Below, in pieces: positions 62,963 through 64,000 of a stretch of 64,000 nt of DNA. Made by a program: the position numbers and the translations under genes. The first letter of the stretch is position 1; every line of letters begins with the position of its first letter. The stretch comes from Pseudomonas brassicacearum subsp. neoaurantiaca (GTDB taxonomy: Bacteria > Pseudomonadota > Gammaproteobacteria > Pseudomonadales > Pseudomonadaceae). The stretch is from assembly GCF_013608025.1 (NCBI RefSeq), contig NZ_VDLV01000033.1:264649-328648 (forward strand), written 5' to 3'. The notes beneath the pieces were generated by a model. That model was not told where the DNA came from. It searched no databases and saw only the letters and a program-made list of their open reading frames with translations.

Positions 62963-63799
62963 ATGGGGTTTATTCGATGGATGGCCGGGCTGGCCGCAAT
63001 ACTGTTTCTGATGCAGACCCAGGCCGCCGGACCGGACGACGGCCAGGCCGCCCGGGCACTGCTGGAAAAGGCCTTGGCCTACTACCACGATAACGGTGAC
63101 AAAGCGTTCGCCGCGTTCAGCCGCCAAGGCGAATTCGTCGACAAGGACCGCTACGTGTTCGTGGTCGATACTCAGGGCGTAATGCTTGCCAGCGGCGGTC
63201 CTTCGTCAGCGTTGATCGGTCGCGACGTTTCCGAGGTGCTGGGACCTGACCTGCGCCAAGCCTTCAAAGAGGCGCTGAAAACTCCCGAGGCCAGTGGTAT
63301 CCAGCAAGCTGATTATCGTTGGCAGAACTGGGCGGACGGCAAGGTCGAGCGCAAGCATGTGTATTTCCAGCGGGTCGGCGAGCGGATCCTCGCAGTCGGC
63401 TACTACCTGCCAAGGGCCTCCGCCGAACAGGCCAAGGCGCTGCTGGACAAGGCAGCGGGTGATTTGCTGAAGAACGAGAAAACCACGCTGACGGCAATCA
63501 ACTCGCTCAAGGGCGGCTACCTTCAGGACGACTTGTACGTATTTGTCGTTGATCTTGATACCCATCGTTATGTCGGGCACGGCACCAACCTGCGGTTGAT
63601 CAATACCGATTTCGCCAAGATCAAGGATCCGGACGGCAAGCCTGTGGGCGAGCCAATCCTGGCGATGATCGGCAAGCAGGACGCGGGGGAATATGAGTAT
63701 CGCTGGAAGAATCCGGTGACGGGGAAGGTTGAGAACAAGCATGCCTATCTGAAGAAGGCGGGGCATTTCCTAGTGGCGGTGGGGTATTACAGTCCTTGA
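62963..63799 (+). CDS. Secreted double-Cache sensor-domain protein
   Basis: A 278-residue protein with a signal peptide (about residues 1-21) and two tandem single-Cache domains. The first (about 30-135) has DKDRYVFVVDTQGVMLASGG and the second (about 150-278) DDLYVFVVDLDTHRYVGHG. Both end in an aromatic/Val-rich strand (VAVGYY). Such domains usually form the ligand-binding part of chemoreceptors and kinases; here no membrane helix or output domain follows, so it looks like a free periplasmic ligand-binding protein. Confidence 0.85.
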   Translation: MGFIRWMAGLAAILFLMQTQAAGPDDGQAARALLEKALAYYHDNGDKAFAAFSRQGEFVDKDRYVFVVDTQGVMLASGGPSSALIGRDVSEVLGPDLRQAFKEALKTPEASGIQQADYRWQNWADGKVERKHVYFQRVGERILAVGYYLPRASAEQAKALLDKAAGDLLKNEKTTLTAINSLKGGYLQDDLYVFVVDLDTHRYVGHGTNLRLINTDFAKIKDPDGKPVGEPILAMIGKQDAGEYEYRWKNPVTGKVENKHAYLKKAGHFLVAVGYYSP

Positions 63800-63839
63800 T
63801 TTCCGGGTTTCCGGGTTTCCGGGTTTCCGGGTTTCCGGG
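63800..63839. repeat. Tandem repeat of five 8-base units
   Basis: Five perfect copies of TTTCCGGG immediately after the double-Cache stop codon, plus a partial sixth. The unit is not a multiple of three and lies outside any gene. Confidence 0.95.
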
Positions 63840-63874
63840 TTTAGGGGTGTATATCCATTGCTGCGGTAACGGCC

Positions 63875-64000
63875 ACTTTGGGTTCCGCTCTTACAGCGGC
63901 TCACTTTTGAGAAGCGCAAAAGTAAGCAAAACGCTTTATGCCCCACCACTCGGTGCCTCGCCTAGGCTCGGCATGCCCTCACTCCGGCCTTGCTCCGTGG
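63875..64000. repeat. Start of a dispersed Pseudomonas repeat (runs off right edge)
   Basis: The stretch with GGTTCCGCTCTTACAGCGGC, CACTTTTGAGAAGCGCAAAA and CACTCGGTGCCTCGCCTAGG resembles a non-coding repeat I associate with many Pseudomonas genomes. No gene is seen in it. Family naming is from memory; its right end is outside the window. Confidence 0.5.

Overview
The window looks like the chromosome of a fluorescent Pseudomonas (P. fluorescens complex). It is GC-rich and carries a complete periplasmic-glucose / Entner-Doudoroff (ED) gene set in Pseudomonas order, an arcDAB cluster with an Anr-like box, the icmP-bifA-sodB-argO-argP neighbourhood, and more than twenty paired REP elements of the GTGGGAGCGAGC type. 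No rRNA, tRNA, phage, IS element or CRISPR array was seen. The genes read as ordinary core or near-core chromosome, so most novelty lies in cis-regulation, repeats and a few poorly characterised proteins.

Layout. 1-3614: arginine deiminase operon arcD-arcA-arcB on the minus strand, with arcB running off the left edge. 3748-6330: a CoA transferase with unusual domain order, a DUF454 membrane protein and a heme oxygenase. 6498-10821: a TonB receptor, FecR anti-sigma and FecI-type sigma (HxuIRA-like heme uptake) with Fur-like boxes. 10980-30029: the glucose regulon. It comprises gap divergent from edd-glk-gltR-gtrS, a mannose-isomerase-like AGE epimerase, the gtsABCD ABC transporter, the OprB porin, a mutarotase, and hexR divergent from zwf-pgl-eda. 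30226-36368: a PvdN-like aminotransferase with a DUF3820 protein, a PA2169-family protein, an AaeB/DUF1656/AaeA-type efflux set and PhaJ4. 36410-41341: an alpha/beta hydrolase and two tandem FadD acyl-CoA synthetases. 41552-45050: small conserved proteins, a BrkB/YihY protein, a peptide deformylase, a GNAT enzyme and a 36-residue Lys-rich small ORF. 45210-48434: gntR-gntK-gntP. 48599-54102: AlaC, a LysE-type exporter, a GyrI-like protein, a GNAT enzyme and an ECF42-type sigma cassette. 54315-63799: imelysin (IcmP), BifA, SodB, ArgO/ArgP, an NAD-dependent epimerase, a membrane-anchored coiled-coil protein and a stand-alone double-Cache protein. 63800-64000: a tandem repeat and the start of a dispersed repeat.

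How the parts work together. Glucose crosses OprB and is bound by GtsA and imported by GtsBCD. It is phosphorylated by Glk, oxidised by Zwf and Pgl, and split by Edd and Eda, with Gap taking the triose onward. Gluconate enters through GntP and is phosphorylated by GntK. The sequence shows three layers of control: HexR-type operators (gap/edd, and a weaker one at hexR/zwf), three copies of a GntR operator, and A-rich AAnAAnAA motifs of the Hfq/Crc kind just upstream of many catabolic starts. A fourth element, shared with identical spacing by the promoters of the AGE epimerase and gtsA, is reported as a finding.
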